A stretch of DNA of 64,000 nucleotides, taken from NCBI GenBank assembly GCA_027490225.1, contig JAIXYK010000007.1, positions 1 through 64,000 of the forward strand, read 5' to 3'. The notes below the pieces were generated by a model. It was not told the DNA's origin, made no database searches, and worked only from the letters and a program-made list of their open reading frames with translations. Origin of the DNA: Bacteroidota bacterium. Lineage in GTDB: Bacteria; Bacteroidota; Bacteroidia; M30B66. Of this stretch, positions 62,096 to 64,000 are shown in pieces; position 1 is the first letter of the stretch; every line of letters starts with the position of its first letter. Made by a program: the position numbers and the translations under genes.

Positions 62096-63850
62096 ATGGA
62101 GTCGAATCCGCTGATTGACCAACTTCCGCCGCACCTTAAACAATTCATAAAAGACCAGCCATATAGCGATTACTCTGCTATAGACCAAGCTGTTTGGAGG
62201 TATGTTATGAGGTTGAATGTAAACTACCTCAAAACAGTAGCTCACGAAAGTTATATAGAAGGACTTGAGAAAACGGGTTTGGAGATAGACAACATAGCTC
62301 ACATGTATGGCATGAATCGCATCTTGAAGGAAATCGGTTGGGCTGCCGTTGCGGTTGATGGCTTTATTCCTCCTTCAGCTTTTATGGAGTTTCAAGCATA
62401 CAACGTGCTTGTAATCGCAGCAGACATTCGCCAATTGAAGCATATCGAATATACACCTGCCCCAGATATCATTCATGAAGCAGCTGGCCATGCGCCAATT
62501 ATTGCCGATCCTGAATATGCTGAATATCTTAGGTATTTTGGCGAAATAGGCTGCAAAGCCTTAAGTTCAGCCAAAGATTATGAGCTCTATGAAGCAATTC
62601 GCCACCTCTCAATAATCAAAGAATATCCTTTTACACCACAGGAAAGTATAGATGAAGCCGAAAAGGTTATCGAAAATATACAATTAAACATGGGAGAGCC
62701 CAGTGAAATGGCGCTTGTAAGAAGATTACACTGGTGGACAGTCGAATATGGACTCATTGGAACCTTAGAAAATCCTAAAATTTATGGCGCAGGACTGCTG
62801 TCTTCTATTGGAGAGAGTAGTTCTTGTATGAAGCCCGATGTAAAAAAAATCCCATTCACTTTGGAAGCAATGAATGTTGAGTTTGATATCACCAAACCTC
62901 AACCTCACTTATTTGTAACACCAAGCTTTAAGCATCTTACTAATGTTTTAGATCAGTTTGCAGATACTATGGCATTGAGAAAAGGTGGTACATATGGAAT
63001 TCAAAAGGCTATTCAAAGCAACAATTTGGCTACAGTAGTAATGAGTTCAGGTTTGCAGATATCTGGTACCTTTAATTTTGTCTTAGAAAGCGAAAATGAG
63101 CAACCTGTATATTTTACAACTAATTCGCCAACAGCTTTAGCTTGCAACGACAGGCAATGGTTTGATCAAGGTAAGTCTCAGTATAGAAACGGATTTATTG
63201 GAATTTGCGGCACACCTGTTGGCATTGAAGGTGCTTTGGAGAACTATTCTATTTCAAGATTAAATGAAATTGGTCTAATAGAAGGAGAACTTGCAGTGTT
63301 AAATTGGGATTCTGGCGTTAGTTTAAAAGGCATCGTTGCCAGCTTTAGAAGAGCTTTAAACGGAAACTTATTGCTCATCAAATTCGAAAATGCTACAGTT
63401 TCCTTTAAGGATGATGTTTTATATGAAGGAGATTCTTTTCAACTTAGTGTAGGGCATAAAATAGTTTCTGTGTATAGCGGCGCAGCCGATAAGATTGCAT
63501 TTCACGATTTTGCAAAGATTCCTGCAGAACATACTTTTAAAGTTGTTGTAGACAAATCGCTAAAACGTTTACAAGATTTATATGCTGATATAAGAGAAAT
63601 CAGAAATAGCAAAAGGGAAATAGAAAAACTAAAGCCTATATTTTTAAATCTGAGAAAGAATTATCAAGACGATTGGTTGCTTGTTTTAGAAATATATGAA
63701 TTGTGTATCGAAAAGAATCAACCTGATAACTTCATTGCTGAAGTGTACAATTCACTACTGGATATAAGTAAAAGAAATCCTCAATACAGCAAACTAATTG
63801 AAAACGGACTTAAGTTAGTTGACAATAAAAGCCTATTAACAGCCCAGTAA
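62096..63850 (+). CDS. Aromatic amino acid hydroxylase with long C-terminal extension
   Basis: A 584-residue protein. Residues about 1-290 form a pterin-dependent aromatic amino acid hydroxylase domain with iron ligands His127 and His132 (HEAAGH) and Glu217 (HWWTVEYGL), as in bacterial phenylalanine hydroxylases. The remaining approximately 290 residues (DTMALRKGGTYGIQKAIQSNNLATVVMSSGLQISGTF, SKRNPQYSKLIENGLKL) match no domain I know. The substrate (Phe, Tyr or Trp) is not certain; the size and C-terminal extension are typical of the Bacteroidota form. The stop overlaps the next start by one base (TAATG), so a short-chain dehydrogenase is coupled to it, perhaps to recycle its cofactor. Confidence 0.9.
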   Translation: MESNPLIDQLPPHLKQFIKDQPYSDYSAIDQAVWRYVMRLNVNYLKTVAHESYIEGLEKTGLEIDNIAHMYGMNRILKEIGWAAVAVDGFIPPSAFMEFQAYNVLVIAADIRQLKHIEYTPAPDIIHEAAGHAPIIADPEYAEYLRYFGEIGCKALSSAKDYELYEAIRHLSIIKEYPFTPQESIDEAEKVIENIQLNMGEPSEMALVRRLHWWTVEYGLIGTLENPKIYGAGLLSSIGESSSCMKPDVKKIPFTLEAMNVEFDITKPQPHLFVTPSFKHLTNVLDQFADTMALRKGGTYGIQKAIQSNNLATVVMSSGLQISGTFNFVLESENEQPVYFTTNSPTALACNDRQWFDQGKSQYRNGFIGICGTPVGIEGALENYSISRLNEIGLIEGELAVLNWDSGVSLKGIVASFRRALNGNLLLIKFENATVSFKDDVLYEGDSFQLSVGHKIVSVYSGAADKIAFHDFAKIPAEHTFKVVVDKSLKRLQDLYADIREIRNSKREIEKLKPIFLNLRKNYQDDWLLVLEIYELCIEKNQPDNFIAEVYNSLLDISKRNPQYSKLIENGLKLVDNKSLLTAQ

Positions 63851-64000
63851 TGAAAGCAAATGTAATTGTTGCCGGTGCAAGTAAAGGTATAGGCCTAGAA
63901 CTTACGCAATGGTTTTTAAAAAATGAATGCAATGTTGTTTCAATTAGTAGGAGCGCAACAAAGTTAAAGCCCCAAACTAATCTAAAAACCATCAAAGCCG
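63850..64000 (+). CDS. Short-chain dehydrogenase/reductase, partial N-terminus
   Basis: The first 50 codons are seen. MKANVIVAGASKGIGLELT has the TGxxxGxG-type nucleotide-binding signature as GASKGIG (residues 9-15) of the SDR Rossmann fold, in the form used for NAD(P)H-dependent reductases. The gene starts within the stop codon of the aromatic amino acid hydroxylase gene. It runs off the window. Substrate unknown; a pterin or quinonoid reductase role is possible but not shown. Confidence 0.85.
   Translation, partial: MKANVIVAGASKGIGLELTQWFLKNECNVVSISRSATKLKPQTNLKTIKA

Overview
The window is an AT-rich, gene-dense chromosomal segment of a Bacteroidota bacterium. Five predicted proteins carry type IX secretion (T9SS) C-terminal sorting signals. 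Families largely restricted to the phylum are present (DUF5686, DUF6427, DUF6134-like, gliding-motility-associated C-terminal domain). Gene starts are often preceded by the Bacteroidota -7 box TAnnTTTG, and GTG and TTG starts are frequent. The carotenoid genes and the DUF6427 protein fit a Flavobacteriales- or Chitinophagales-like lineage, but I cannot place it further. I saw no rRNA, tRNA, CRISPR, insertion sequence or prophage.

Layout. 1-6.1 kb: minus-strand DUF5686 outer-membrane protein, lptB, purS and the start of an Mrp/ApbC ATPase; divergently, a DUF6427 membrane protein and purQ, with a tiny membrane-protein gene (4117-4281) between the two groups. 6.4-13 kb: two large T9SS cargo proteins. 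13-17 kb: a YkuK-type protein, nadB and a MuiA-like secreted protein. 17-25 kb: a cytochrome-like lipoprotein and a gamma carbonic anhydrase on plus; on minus a tight run recJ, SulP anion transporter, beta carbonic anhydrase, yebC, acyl-CoA carboxylase beta subunit, and a small secreted protein. 25.1-28.5 kb: an overlapping carotenoid operon, CrtD-like desaturase, CruF-like hydratase, CrtZ hydroxylase and CrtYcd-type lycopene cyclase, the set expected for a saproxanthin-type monocyclic carotenoid. 28.5-38 kb: lipoproteins, a family 2 glycosyltransferase, a T9SS type B cargo, metF, rlmN and an amidohydrolase. 38.1-41.1 kb: an SNF2 helicase interrupted by one in-frame UGA. 41.1-48.8 kb: xseA/xseB, a secreted esterase, an ECF sigma/anti-sigma pair and an M36 metallopeptidase. 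49-57 kb: an outer-membrane barrel protein, a fasciclin protein and a complete RND efflux operon. 57-64 kb: BstA-like transferase, asnS, DUF6134-like protein, pth, a barrel-like protein, an aromatic amino acid hydroxylase and the first part of a short-chain dehydrogenase.

Repeats and junctions. Short-period tandem repeats (99 bp at 48.9-49.2 kb, 107 bp at 59.4-59.8 kb) and dispersed GC-rich hairpin repeats sit mostly where two genes converge: six of eight convergent junctions contain them.

Most noteworthy. (1) The SNF2 gene keeps one reading frame across an internal UGA-C stop, followed after 9 nt by a perfect 8-bp stem-loop, exactly at the linker before the helicase domain. (2) The two tandem-repeat arrays and the dispersed hairpin families. 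(3) The bicarbonate-handling gene run. (4) The carotenoid cassette. (5) TAnnTTTG boxes so close to start codons that several mRNAs should be leaderless or nearly so. I did not find a clearly unprecedented multi-gene system; the recoding candidate is the best lead.
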